Shown one piece after another: positions 1-7,089 of a stretch of DNA of 23,554 nt. The stretch's first letter is position 1, and every line of letters begins with the position of its first letter. Under the pieces are notes generated by a model that made no database searches, was not told the DNA's origin, and saw only the letters and a list, made by a program, of their open reading frames with translations. The translations under genes were made by a program, and so were the position numbers. Source of the stretch: Candidatus Aciduliprofundum sp. (GTDB lineage: Archaea; Thermoplasmatota; Thermoplasmata; Thermoplasmatales; Aciduliprofundaceae); the NCBI GenBank assembly GCA_015523135.1, contig WAKY01000167.1, forward strand, positions 1-23,554. The letters are read 5' to 3'.

Positions 1-2
1 AT

Positions 3-341
3 TATTCTGGGTATCCAGATTGCAGGCCTGAGTATGTGGAGGCATTTGAGCGTATGGCGAATCTAGGAACAAAGAGAGGAGTTGAGGGAAAGCCCATAAA
101 AATAATAGCACCAATAATCCATATGACCAAGGCGGAAATAATAAAGAAAGGTATGGAATTAGGAGTGCCATACGAGCTTACATGGTCCTGCTATAAGGGA
201 GGGAAGAAGGCATGTGGAAAATGCGATTCTTGCCTCTTGCGTTTGAAGGGATTTATGGAAGCGGGATACGAGGACCCATTGGAGTATGAAACTTACCCTG
301 AATTTTACATAGAATACTTAAAAAAGAAGGGAAAGCTATGA
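3..341 (+). CDS. queC: 7-cyano-7-deazaguanine synthase, C-terminal part (5' truncated by the window edge)
   Basis: This is the C-terminal end of QueC, which converts 7-carboxy-7-deazaguanine to preQ0 using ATP and ammonia. In archaea preQ0 feeds the archaeosine modification of tRNA. The reading frame is open from the first bases (YSGYPDCRPEYVEAF) and continues into a typical QueC tail. Visible family hallmarks are the TKAEIIKKG helix and the zinc site C-x8-CGKCDSC in the TWSCYKGGKKACGKCDSC region. The frame enters from the left, so the true start and the N-terminal P-loop are outside the window. The stop overlaps the ATG of the following small zinc-finger gene (ATGA), so the two are probably translationally coupled. 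Identification is secure from the motifs. Confidence 0.93.
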   Translation, partial: YSGYPDCRPEYVEAFERMANLGTKRGVEGKPIKIIAPIIHMTKAEIIKKGMELGVPYELTWSCYKGGKKACGKCDSCLLRLKGFMEAGYEDPLEYETYPEFYIEYLKKKGKL

Positions 342-490
342 TTGTGGGCACATGCTACATATGTGGAAAGCCAGCAACGCATATATGTAAATTATGCGGT
401 AGGCCTGTTTGTGATGAGCACTATGTGCCATCCTTGGGTCTATGTGTGCAATGTGCCTCAAACAAATCCAAATCTCTGCAAGAAGGATGA
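338..490 (+). CDS. 50-aa zinc-finger miniprotein, coupled to queC
   Basis: A 50-residue frame starts at the ATG of the ATGA overlap with the queC stop. It reads MIVGTCYICGKPATHICKLC and so on, with cysteines in pairs: CYIC, CKLC, then C-DEH, then CVQC. This C-x2-C, C-x2-C, C-x2-H, C-x2-C pattern resembles a compact B-box/HIT-like cross-brace zinc finger that could bind two zinc ions. Nearly the whole protein is the finger. The last 33 bases run over the 3' end of the convergent RdgB/HAM1 gene. Evidence for a real gene is the stop/start coupling and the dense, regular metal ligands, which would be unlikely in random sequence. The partner or target is unknown. Confidence 0.72.
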   Translation: MIVGTCYICGKPATHICKLCGRPVCDEHYVPSLGLCVQCASNKSKSLQEG

Positions 491-1003
491 AACTTTTCTT
501 ATGGCCTTCCCCCTATGCGATACTTTATTTTTCTCCTCGGTGCTCATCTCAGAGAAAGTTCTATTCTCTCCTTCTGGTACAAATATAGGGTCATATCCAA
601 ACCCATTTGTTCCTCTGGGCTCTTTTGCAATATAACCATGGCATAAGCCCACAAACTTGAAATTTTGCCCATCTACCCTTACCCCAATAACAGTTTTGAA
701 TATTGCTCTCCTATCCTCTATTCCTTCCATAAGCTTCAAAATTCCTTGGTTTCCAATGGTATCAAAGACATAGGCAGAATAAACCCCTGGAAAATTATTC
801 AGGGAGGAAATGAATAAGCCAGAATCATCTATGATGAAATTTCCTTCAATTCTCACCGCAAGGTAATCCAAGGCAAAATCTACAACTTCTTCTAGCGAGT
901 TTGCTTGAATTTCTGGGTACTCCATACTTACCATTTCCAAATCTGGCAAGACTTTTCTCATTTCTTCAAATTTATTCTTGTTATGAGTTATTATTTTAAA
1001 CAT
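458..1003 (-). CDS. rdgB: XTP/dITP diphosphatase (RdgB/HAM1 family)
   Basis: House-cleaning nucleotide pyrophosphatase that hydrolyses non-canonical XTP, ITP and dITP to the monophosphates plus pyrophosphate. The 181-residue protein has the expected family length. Visible motifs are the N-terminal THNKNKFEEM nucleotide-binding loop, DDSGLFI with the acidic metal/base residues, the GFGYDPIF loop, and the C-terminal MSTEEKNKVSHRGKA signature. The ATG lies inside the last codons of the Kae1-Bud32 gene (8-base overlap) and is preceded by GGGAGG, so it is the last gene of this minus-strand operon. Kae1 and this enzyme are often neighbours in archaea. Its 3' end overlaps the convergent zinc-finger gene. 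Confidence 0.95.
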   Translation of the reverse strand: MFKIITHNKNKFEEMRKVLPDLEMVSMEYPEIQANSLEEVVDFALDYLAVRIEGNFIIDDSGLFISSLNNFPGVYSAYVFDTIGNQGILKLMEGIEDRRAIFKTVIGVRVDGQNFKFVGLCHGYIAKEPRGTNGFGYDPIFVPEGENRTFSEMSTEEKNKVSHRGKAIRKVSSFLQRFGFV

Positions 1004-2588
1004 ATCTACGCCTCCCTTTTATCTCTTCCACCTGCTTCAATATTTCATCACCCATAAGCTCTCTGTATTTTTTCAAAAATATAGGATATAAGGAAGCATG
1101 CTTGAAATGGGCAGCCATAAATGTCTCTTCAAACATCTCCAAATCAACGGCCATATCCTCAATACTCGCATCCTTCTCGGCCATACTCCAATCTATTAGC
1201 ACAATACCTTCATCGCTTAATATCATATTCCCCGTTGTAAAATCTCCGTGAGAGTATCCAGCTCTATGAATCTTCGCAGCCATCTCGGCAATTTTTTCAA
1301 GAATTTTAGCAACCTCACTTGGAGACATAGAATTTAAAACATCCGCAAGAGTTTGACCCTCAATTTTTTCCATAATTATTTCATAGTCATCCAAATCATA
1401 AATTATTGGAGTCCTAACTTTGTGCAATTTTAACTCGTGAATCAATCTGGCTTCTTTCCTCGTTCTATGCTTCCTAATCCTCTCATCCAATTCTTTTATC
1501 CTGTAACCCTTGGAGATGCGTATTTTTCTCACAACTTTTCTTCCAAAAAACTCATCTTCTTTTATTATTGCTTCAGCTCCTGGTGCTTCTTTATACTCCC
1601 TTCTATGCCTCTTCACTTCCCAAGGAATGTCTACGGCATCAGTTCTAAATTTTTGAATCACTTGCGTATCCTCAATCTTCATTTTTTTACCATTTTTTAA
1701 GAATAACAATCCTAAATAGGCAATCATGGCTCCATTATCAACGCATAAATCTGCAGGAGGGACAAAAAACTTAGCTCCCCTTTCCTCAGCCATCACTCTT
1801 AGCATCTCCTGCAAACGCCTGTTTCTAGCCACTCCTCCAGCTAATAGAATCTCATCCTTGCGAAGATGGGTTAATGCTCTCTCCGTTGCTTCTACAAGCA
1901 TTGCAAAAACGGTTTCTTGCACGCTATATGCAATATCTTCCTTGCGCTCATCCTTCAACTTATTTATGGCTGCTGTTAAAATACCAGAAAATGCCATATC
2001 CATTCCCTTGATGGAATATGGCAAAGGAATGTACTTCTTTCCCTCAAGTGCCAATTTTTCAATTCTTGGCCCTCCTGGAAAAGGTATACCCATTTCCCTT
2101 GCAAGCTTGTCAAGCATGTTTCCAACACCTATGTCCAATGTCTCTCCAAACACCCTATAACGGCCAGACGCGTAGGATATGATTTGCGTATTTCCGCCAG
2201 AGACATAGAGCATAACAGGGTCCTCCGCTCCTGTAGAGAACCTTCCAATCTCAAGGTGAGCAATGCAATGATTTACCCCAACTATTGGTATATTGAGCTT
2301 CAAACTCAAAACTCTCGCAGCTGTGGCCACGGTTCTCAAGCATGGACCCAATCCGGGACCTTGAGAGAAAGATATGCCATCAAGCTCCTCTGGCTTTATA
2401 TTTGCAATTCTAAAAGCTTCCTTCAAAAGCTTGGGAAGGTATTGAACATGATGATTAGCTGCCTCCCTTGGATGTATGCCTCCTTCGGGAGGTCTGTACA
2501 TATGAGATACATTCGCTAGAACTTCTTTTTCGGTAACAATTCCCACACCCACTGTATGGGCTGTGCCTTCAATCCCAAGAACAATCAT
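996..2588 (-). CDS. kae1-bud32: Fused Kae1-Bud32: tRNA threonylcarbamoyladenosine (t6A) KEOPS protein
   Basis: A natural fusion of two KEOPS subunits. Residues 1-325 are Kae1/TsaD (ASKHA fold), which transfers threonylcarbamoyl to A37 of ANN-decoding tRNAs. The metal-binding HxxxH is NHCIAH (His107, His111), and VSGGNTQ and LAGGVARN are also seen. Residues 345-530 are the small RIO-like kinase/ATPase Bud32, with HGDFTTGN at 447-454 (catalytic Asp449) and a DFG-equivalent IDW at 465-467. The same fusion is known in methanogens, haloarchaea and Thermoplasma. I chose the ATG at 2588 (MIVLGIEGTAHT, the usual Kae1 start). An in-frame GTG three codons upstream directly abuts the previous stop and could be used instead. 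It lies 9 bases after the coiled-coil gene, in one operon. Confidence 0.96.
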   Translation of the reverse strand: MIVLGIEGTAHTVGVGIVTEKEVLANVSHMYRPPEGGIHPREAANHHVQYLPKLLKEAFRIANIKPEELDGISFSQGPGLGPCLRTVATAARVLSLKLNIPIVGVNHCIAHLEIGRFSTGAEDPVMLYVSGGNTQIISYASGRYRVFGETLDIGVGNMLDKLAREMGIPFPGGPRIEKLALEGKKYIPLPYSIKGMDMAFSGILTAAINKLKDERKEDIAYSVQETVFAMLVEATERALTHLRKDEILLAGGVARNRRLQEMLRVMAEERGAKFFVPPADLCVDNGAMIAYLGLLFLKNGKKMKIEDTQVIQKFRTDAVDIPWEVKRHRREYKEAPGAEAIIKEDEFFGRKVVRKIRISKGYRIKELDERIRKHRTRKEARLIHELKLHKVRTPIIYDLDDYEIIMEKIEGQTLADVLNSMSPSEVAKILEKIAEMAAKIHRAGYSHGDFTTGNMILSDEGIVLIDWSMAEKDASIEDMAVDLEMFEETFMAAHFKHASLYPIFLKKYRELMGDEILKQVEEIKGRRRYV

Positions 2589-2597
2589 GGGAATCAC

Positions 2598-4379
2598 TCA
2601 TCTTATATGCCCTAGGGTAAATGAGCCAAGAGTTATACCGCTCTTGCTTGCAGTTACCTCAATCCAATTCCTGCTCTGCACCTCTGTAATTCCATGCACA
2701 GTCAAAAATATCTTGTGTGCCTCTATCTTGAATTCTATCATTCCATCCATTGTATAACCAACCATCTGTATCTCATTCTCGCTATGAAGCCCCTTTTCTA
2801 CAAGATACAATGATACTGCATTATCCCTCTTTCTCTTCGTGGTAAATGGCTGCAAGAACCTAAGCAAAGCTTGAGAGTCCAAGTAAGCCATAATTGTGGA
2901 TAAACTACGAAATGCAAGTCTGTAATACTTGCTCTTATCCTTGATCTTGGCTATTATGGAATCAACAGCCTTAGCTATGCCATCAACATCATTTTGAGAA
3001 TCTAAGTATATTACCCCCTCAATCTGGGATGTATCTCCTATACTTCTAGAGTAAGCGTCCACATAATAAACTAAGCCCATTTTTTCATATTGCTCGTATG
3101 TGGGAAGAACATAAATCATCTCTTCACGCAAGCTATCCACAGTTATATCCGTAAGAATCCAGATTGCAGGAACTCCCTTTCGCAGACCTTCTGCTATGAA
3201 AGAATAAACTAAAACTTCCTTATTGCTATAAGGTGGACCGTAAATTAGAATGTTTGAGCCAATCGGAAATCCACCATACAATAAATCATCCAATCTTTTT
3301 GTGCCAGTATGAACTTTTCTCTCTTTTATTTCAATCTTTACCTCTTCTGCTGCAAGCTCAACTTCTTGCTCAGCAAGTCCCTTTAACTTTGCATTTATCT
3401 CCTTCTCTTTCATCCTAAGATAATTCTCCTTAGCACGAAGCTCTTCTTCTTTTCTCTTTATTTCATCCTGCAACTCTTCCAACCTTCTCTTGAGTATAAT
3501 TTCGTCCATATTTCCTATCTCTTGTTTTATCATCTGTAACTGCTTGATTTGTGCCTCAATTTTTTTCTCTCTATAGAGCAGGTCCTCCTCCCTACGAATT
3601 AGCTCATCCTCCTTGTATTTGAGCATCTCTTGGAGCTTGTTCATTTCATCCTCCTTTATCTTTATTTCATTTTTTAGTTCTTCAAGCTCCTTGTTCTTTC
3701 TTTCAAGCTCCTTCGTGAGCTCGGTGATCTTCTCAGTTAGGGCCTTTACATTACCATCTTTTATTGCCTCTTTTAGCTCCTCAAGCTCTTTATCCGATAA
3801 ATTTGCCATATTTTGAGATTCTAACTCTAACAATTTCCTACGTTTCTCTGCCTCTAACCTTATCAATTCTTCCCTCAATTTTATCTCTTTCTTCTTCAAT
3901 TCTTTTATATCCTCGGGCAAGGGCTTTGTTAGCTCTTCCTTTAAGGATTCTATTTCTTTCCTCAAAGTTTCAATTTCCTTTTCCAATTCCTCCCTCTTTG
4001 AGAACTCAACATCTAAAAGTGTCTTTAACTTCAAGTTCTCCTCTATAAGCTGATCAACATCCACATTCCCAGGAATATTTTTCTTGGCTTCTTCAACCTT
4101 CTCCCTTATTTCTTCAACTTCTTCCTCTGTTGCACCCTTCTTTTCCATAAAACCAAAAAGAGCCTCTTCATCTCCCTTCAACCACTGATCTAAAATATCC
4201 CTATCTTCATCCATAAGCTTAAAATCATCACCCAACAACCATTTTTTAAGAAGAATTTCGTTCTTTAGTGCTTCATACTCTTCTCGTGAGTATTTCTTAC
4301 CACAAGATTTACAAGTGAGAGTTTTCTCGTCAATTACTCCCCCGCACTGGGGACATATTACTTCTACTTTTTCTGACAT
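2598..4379 (-). CDS. Zinc-ribbon / long coiled-coil protein with degenerate KaiC-like ATPase domain
   Basis: This 593-residue protein has three parts. Residues 5-30 form a zinc ribbon (CPQC at 9-12, CKSC at 23-26). Residues about 90-350 are almost uninterrupted Glu/Lys/Leu-rich coiled coil. Residues about 357-593 look like a RecA/KaiC domain, opening with HTGTKRLDDLLYGGFPIGS. The P-loop position reads GPPYSNKE instead of GPPGTGKT (381-388). The Walker B position reads LAFRSLS (488-494), where KaiC-type proteins have an Asp before the Ser. ATP hydrolysis is therefore probably lost, and nucleotide binding is doubtful. Archaeal relatives have been annotated as 'HTR-like' proteins. It sits 2 bases from the Sm-like gene and is followed closely by Kae1-Bud32, which suggests a scaffold role near RNA processing. 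The function is unknown. Confidence 0.8.
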   Translation of the reverse strand: MSEKVEVICPQCGGVIDEKTLTCKSCGKKYSREEYEALKNEILLKKWLLGDDFKLMDEDRDILDQWLKGDEEALFGFMEKKGATEEEVEEIREKVEEAKKNIPGNVDVDQLIEENLKLKTLLDVEFSKREELEKEIETLRKEIESLKEELTKPLPEDIKELKKKEIKLREELIRLEAEKRRKLLELESQNMANLSDKELEELKEAIKDGNVKALTEKITELTKELERKNKELEELKNEIKIKEDEMNKLQEMLKYKEDELIRREEDLLYREKKIEAQIKQLQMIKQEIGNMDEIILKRRLEELQDEIKRKEEELRAKENYLRMKEKEINAKLKGLAEQEVELAAEEVKIEIKERKVHTGTKRLDDLLYGGFPIGSNILIYGPPYSNKEVLVYSFIAEGLRKGVPAIWILTDITVDSLREEMIYVLPTYEQYEKMGLVYYVDAYSRSIGDTSQIEGVIYLDSQNDVDGIAKAVDSIIAKIKDKSKYYRLAFRSLSTIMAYLDSQALLRFLQPFTTKRKRDNAVSLYLVEKGLHSENEIQMVGYTMDGMIEFKIEAHKIFLTVHGITEVQSRNWIEVTASKSGITLGSFTLGHIR

Positions 4380-4381
4380 TC

Positions 4382-4600
4382 TTATCCTATGAGAGCCATA
4401 CGAACTACATTATTGCCTCTCAATATCACCGTACCCAATCTCCTAGTCATCTCTTCTGTTTTCTCCTCTGTGTCTATAAGCACCATGTTCATATAATCAT
4501 CGTAGCCAACTAGTTTCCCCTCCAGAACACGATTATCCTTTAAGAGGAGAGATATCCTCTTATTCAGAAAATCCTCAAGCATTTTTAACGGTAGTGTCAT
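4382..4600 (-). CDS. Archaeal Sm-like (LSm) RNA-binding protein
   Basis: A 72-residue single Sm fold. The Sm1 motif is visible as GKLVGYDDYMNMVL, with the Asp/Asn of the U-binding pocket, and the Sm2 motif as LGTVILRGNNVV. Archaeal LSm proteins form heptameric rings that bind U-rich RNA and take part in RNA processing. I took the ATG at 4600, because GAGGTGAT lies just upstream at the right spacing. An in-frame TTG two codons earlier would overlap that SD. A TATA-like AAATTTATATT sits at about 4626-4640 on the minus strand, so the gene may also have its own promoter inside the operon. It is 2 bases from the downstream coiled-coil gene. In many archaea the LSm gene is followed by rpl37e, which is not seen here. 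Confidence 0.95.
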   Translation of the reverse strand: MTLPLKMLEDFLNKRISLLLKDNRVLEGKLVGYDDYMNMVLIDTEEKTEEMTRRLGTVILRGNNVVRMALIG

Positions 4601-4623
4601 TCTCAATCACCTCATACCACATT

Positions 4624-4640
4624 ATCAACAAAATATAAAT
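4624..4640 (-). promoter_or_regulatory. Probable internal TATA promoter for the LSm gene
   Basis: The minus strand reads AAAAAATTTATATTTTG just after the stop of the 58-aa coiled-coil gene and about 30 bases before the LSm ATG. The spacing would put transcription start at about 4607, giving a very short leader. Seen by pattern only. Confidence 0.5.
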
Positions 4641-4644
4641 TTTT

Positions 4645-4821
4645 TTAGGTGTAACCATACATATCTTCATCGTCATCTTCACTATTTTCCATTAGAACTT
4701 GAAGCAAGCTGCGGATTAGTTCCTTCATCTCGCTAACCTCTCTGCGCAAAGCTTTTACCTCGTTCTCAAGTTTAGCCACATCTTCGGCTCTAGGCCCCTT
4801 TGGTTCCTCAATACCATCCAT
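4645..4821 (-). CDS. 58-aa acidic coiled-coil protein
   Basis: A short frame fills the gap between the METTL5-like gene and the LSm gene. It begins MDGIEEPKGPRAEDVAKLEN, continues with a heptad-like Leu/Val helix (VKALRREVSEMKELIRSLL), and ends in a run of Asp/Glu followed by MYGYT. The ATG is 25 bases after the upstream stop, with a GGGAG element just upstream. Length, spacing, direction and the clean amphipathic helix argue for a true gene of this operon. It may dimerise or bind a partner through the coiled coil. No function can be assigned. Confidence 0.68.
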   Translation of the reverse strand: MDGIEEPKGPRAEDVAKLENEVKALRREVSEMKELIRSLLQVLMENSEDDDEDMYGYT

Positions 4822-4846
4822 ACTCTCCCATAGTTAATCCCAATAT

Positions 4847-5452
4847 TTAAAATCTCCTACGCACAATTCTATAAAGCACCACTCTCCTTTTTACCTCCTC
4901 TTTCCTATGAAATTTGTACATATAAGGTATGGGAAAATCGTAAAATTTTTTATGAGTTATTTCACCCTCCATTTTCAAAATTTTTTCCTCTATAAATCCG
5001 GCTGTATTTGCATTGTGAAGAGTGTAAATCACATTGGCAACTTGCATTGCCTTTTCCAAAAATGGCATATCTGCGTGTTTATTCTGAGCTCCAAATGGAG
5101 GGTTCTGCACAACAGTATCTATAGCGAAATTAAATTCTTCAACACGCATATTCATTATTTTCGCAGAGCATTTGTACTTCTCCAAATTTTTCCTTAAAAC
5201 CATAATTGCCTCTGGATCTATTTCCACAGAAAAAATCTTGCGAGCACCTAAGATGCAAGAACCTATGGTAAATATTCCTGTACCAGCTCCAAAATCTGCC
5301 AAAATTTTATCTTCAATATCACCCAATGAATACGCAAAGAATAAAATGTCTGAGGCAATGGTGGCAGGGGTTAAGTATTGCTCCAAAGAGGCTTTAGGAT
5401 TTCTGTAATTCTCCACGCCTTGTAGCATCATTTCTAACTTTTTCTTCTTCAT
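4847..5452 (-). CDS. METTL5-like SAM-dependent RNA methylase (COG2263 type)
   Basis: Predicted N6-adenine RNA methyltransferase of 201 residues. The SAM-binding motif I is LADFGAGTGIFTIG (about 51-64), an acidic end of strand 2 is seen in SVEIDP, and the catalytic NPPF motif is at 117-120 (QNPPFGAQNKHADMPF). This NPPFG-x-Q-x3-AD arrangement matches archaeal relatives of eukaryotic METTL5, the 18S rRNA m6A enzyme. The substrate here is most likely an rRNA or tRNA adenine, which is an inference. Its ATG overlaps the stop of the preceding 93-aa gene by four bases (ATGA), so the two are coupled. Confidence 0.87.
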   Translation of the reverse strand: MKKKKLEMMLQGVENYRNPKASLEQYLTPATIASDILFFAYSLGDIEDKILADFGAGTGIFTIGSCILGARKIFSVEIDPEAIMVLRKNLEKYKCSAKIMNMRVEEFNFAIDTVVQNPPFGAQNKHADMPFLEKAMQVANVIYTLHNANTAGFIEEKILKMEGEITHKKFYDFPIPYMYKFHRKEEVKRRVVLYRIVRRRF

Positions 5453-5730
5453 GGCCCTGCCACTGCATTAACTAGCTTATGGGCTAACTGGGATGCATGT
5501 GCCGCCGATATTCCTCTCTTCTTTAGCTCCTCTGAGACCCTCTTTATGGCTCTATGCCATTTCCATGTAGAGCGGCTGTACCTTGCTTCTACAAGAATGC
5601 GCACAATATCCCTGTCAACTTCAATGCCGTATCTTTCTTTCAATTTAATCTGCCACAGAGGAATGAGGACATAAGGGACATAGATCCTATCAACGTATGT
5701 GGCCTCTGAAACTCTATACCTTCTACCCAT
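5449..5730 (-). CDS. Basic 93-aa protein of unknown function, first gene of the LSm/KEOPS operon
   Basis: Starting at the ATG at 5730 the protein is 93 residues, highly basic, and rich in Arg/Lys, Tyr and Trp (MGRRYRVSEATYVDRIYVPY; RYSRSTWKWHRAIKRV). The second half is predicted helical and ends NAVAGP. I do not recognise the family. An upstream in-frame TTG at 5739 is possible. However, a TATA-like AAAAATATTTATC at about 5755-5767 places transcription start almost at the ATG, so a leaderless ATG start is preferred. Tight coupling to the RNA methylase and the RNA-related genes downstream suggest an RNA- or ribosome-associated role, but this rests on context only. Confidence 0.75.
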   Translation of the reverse strand: MGRRYRVSEATYVDRIYVPYVLIPLWQIKLKERYGIEVDRDIVRILVEARYSRSTWKWHRAIKRVSEELKKRGISAAHASQLAHKLVNAVAGP

Positions 5731-5836
5731 TAATTCCAATTATGAGGTTATACGATAAATATTTTTTGGAAAAAATAGAAATTTGCATCTAAATGCATTC
5801 GGTTAGCCTATAAATTTCCAATATAACCCCCTTCTC
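5731..5836. promoter_or_regulatory. Divergent promoter region with a TGCAT inverted repeat
   Basis: This region separates the minus-strand LSm/KEOPS operon from the plus-strand radical SAM gene. Minus-strand TATA: AAAAATATTTATC (about 5755-5767). Plus-strand TATA: CCTATAAATTT (about 5807-5817), some 25 bases before the TTG start at 5837. Between them is the inverted repeat TGCAT-N4-ATGCA (5784-5797), a possible operator. Confidence 0.55.
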
Positions 5837-6724
5837 TTGAGGAGCATATTACTTCCCTTTTCGCAAAGAATTATTAATGGTAAAACATTCTTGGGCTCAA
5901 TGTTCATATATTACCCTGGGAGCTCATTCCCATCCATATCCATCACGGGCGAATTCTGCGCTTTAAAGTGCAAGCACTGCAATGGATACTACCTAAAAGG
6001 TATGCTCCCTATAACTACCCCAGAAAAATTGATTGATTTTGCAAAGAAAAATGAGGGAAAAATAAAGGGATTCTTGCTCAGCGGGGGATCAACAAAGGAG
6101 GGAAAAGTGCCCTTAAAAAAATTCGCTTCTGCAGTTAAATGGATTGTAGAGAATACTTCGCTAATTGTAAATGTGCATACAGGAATAATTGATGAGAAGG
6201 ATATTGAATACCTTGAAGATATGAGCCCACATCATATTTCATTTGATGTTATTGGCTCAACTGAAACTATAAAGAGAGTTATTGGAATAAATAAAACTAG
6301 AGAGGATTATTTCCATGCCCTTGACCTTTTGGATTCCTCCTCCCTAAATTACTCCCCCCACATAATTGCTGGCTTGGATTTGGGGGAAATAAGGGGGGAG
6401 TATGATGCCCTGCAAAAAATAAGAGAACTGAAAAGATTTAGCAATCTCGTGTTAATTGTTTTAATCCCCACAAAGGGAACTCCAATGGAGAATATTAAAT
6501 TAAATCGCAAAGAAATTTTAAAATTCTTTGATTATGCCCTATCCACCATTCCTCCTAAAAAAATCGTGCTTGGATGTATGAGACCTCGAGACTTTTATGA
6601 GATTGAGGAAATTTGTGTTGAAAAAAACTGCAAGGGAATGGTTATTCCCTCATTGAGGGCTATGCAAATGATGAGAGAGAGAAATATTGTGGTTATTCGC
6701 AAAGATGTGTGCTGCGTTTTTTAG
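5837..6724 (+). CDS. Radical SAM protein, biotin-synthase-like (COG1856 type)
   Basis: Radical SAM enzyme of 295 residues. The [4Fe-4S] site is CALKCKHC (Cys41, Cys45, Cys48), followed by LLSGGS, which fits the SAM-binding GGE-like loop, and NVHTG and ISFDVIGS strands of a TIM barrel. The sequence resembles the archaeal 'uncharacterised homolog of biotin synthase' group. Some archaeal biotin-synthase-like radical SAM proteins work as a two-part lipoyl synthase (LipS1/LipS2), so lipoate chemistry is one option, with low certainty. There are extra cysteines near the end (EICVEKNC; CysCys at 292-293). The start is uncertain: TTG at 5837 fits a leaderless mRNA from the TATA at about 5812, while the ATG at 5900 has no SD but keeps the cluster site. 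Confidence 0.85.
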   Translation: MRSILLPFSQRIINGKTFLGSMFIYYPGSSFPSISITGEFCALKCKHCNGYYLKGMLPITTPEKLIDFAKKNEGKIKGFLLSGGSTKEGKVPLKKFASAVKWIVENTSLIVNVHTGIIDEKDIEYLEDMSPHHISFDVIGSTETIKRVIGINKTREDYFHALDLLDSSSLNYSPHIIAGLDLGEIRGEYDALQKIRELKRFSNLVLIVLIPTKGTPMENIKLNRKEILKFFDYALSTIPPKKIVLGCMRPRDFYEIEEICVEKNCKGMVIPSLRAMQMMRERNIVVIRKDVCCVF

Positions 6725-6732
6725 GTTCTCAG

Positions 6733-6772
6733 AAAATATAAAATAGATGAACGGAATTTACAACAAGGTGAT
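6733..6772 (+). promoter_or_regulatory. Promoter and SD of the RAM-domain gene
   Basis: TATA-like AAAATATAAAATAG (6733-6746) follows the radical SAM stop. AAGGTGAT (6765-6772) is the SD, and it decides for the ATG at 6777 over an in-frame ATG at 6747. Confidence 0.6.
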
Positions 6773-6776
6773 TTCC

Positions 6777-7079
6777 ATGGAAGATGACTCAATAATGAAT
6801 GCTTATTACAATAATCAAATTGTTACTGCTCTAATAGGCGTGCAGGTTGATACTAAGGCTATTGATAATTTTGCAAAGGAAGCCAGGGAATTTCCCAATG
6901 TGGAAGATGTATTCCTCGTTACTGGAGAGTATGATATAATTGTAAAGGTTAAATTTCCCTCCTACGAAGAACTTAAAGATTTTATAATAAACAAGCTCTC
7001 AAAGATTGATGGAGTATCAAAAACTGAGACAATGATGGTTGTTAATACCTACAAAGAGAGAGGAATAAAATTTGAATGA
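6777..7079 (+). CDS. Stand-alone Lrp/AsnC ligand-binding (RAM) domain protein
   Basis: About 100 residues consisting only of the RAM/ACT-like effector domain of Lrp/AsnC regulators: QIVTALIGVQVDT, then FPNVEDVFLVTGEYDIIVKVKF, then INKLSKIDGVSKTETMMVV. The GEYD turn, which lies at the dimer/ligand interface, is intact. There is no helix-turn-helix, so it should not bind DNA by itself. It may sense an amino acid or form mixed oligomers with full-length Lrp proteins. The ATG at 6777 is chosen because AAGGTGAT lies just upstream. The next gene follows within about 10 bases. Confidence 0.9.
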   Translation: MEDDSIMNAYYNNQIVTALIGVQVDTKAIDNFAKEAREFPNVEDVFLVTGEYDIIVKVKFPSYEELKDFIINKLSKIDGVSKTETMMVVNTYKERGIKFE

Positions 7080-7089
7080 GGTGATTAGA

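Noticed and set aside
342..635. 97-aa open frame on the plus strand after queC
   Set aside because: It runs antisense through the rdgB end and is in a different frame from the coupled ATGA start. The Cys-rich 50-aa frame at 338-490 explains the region better.
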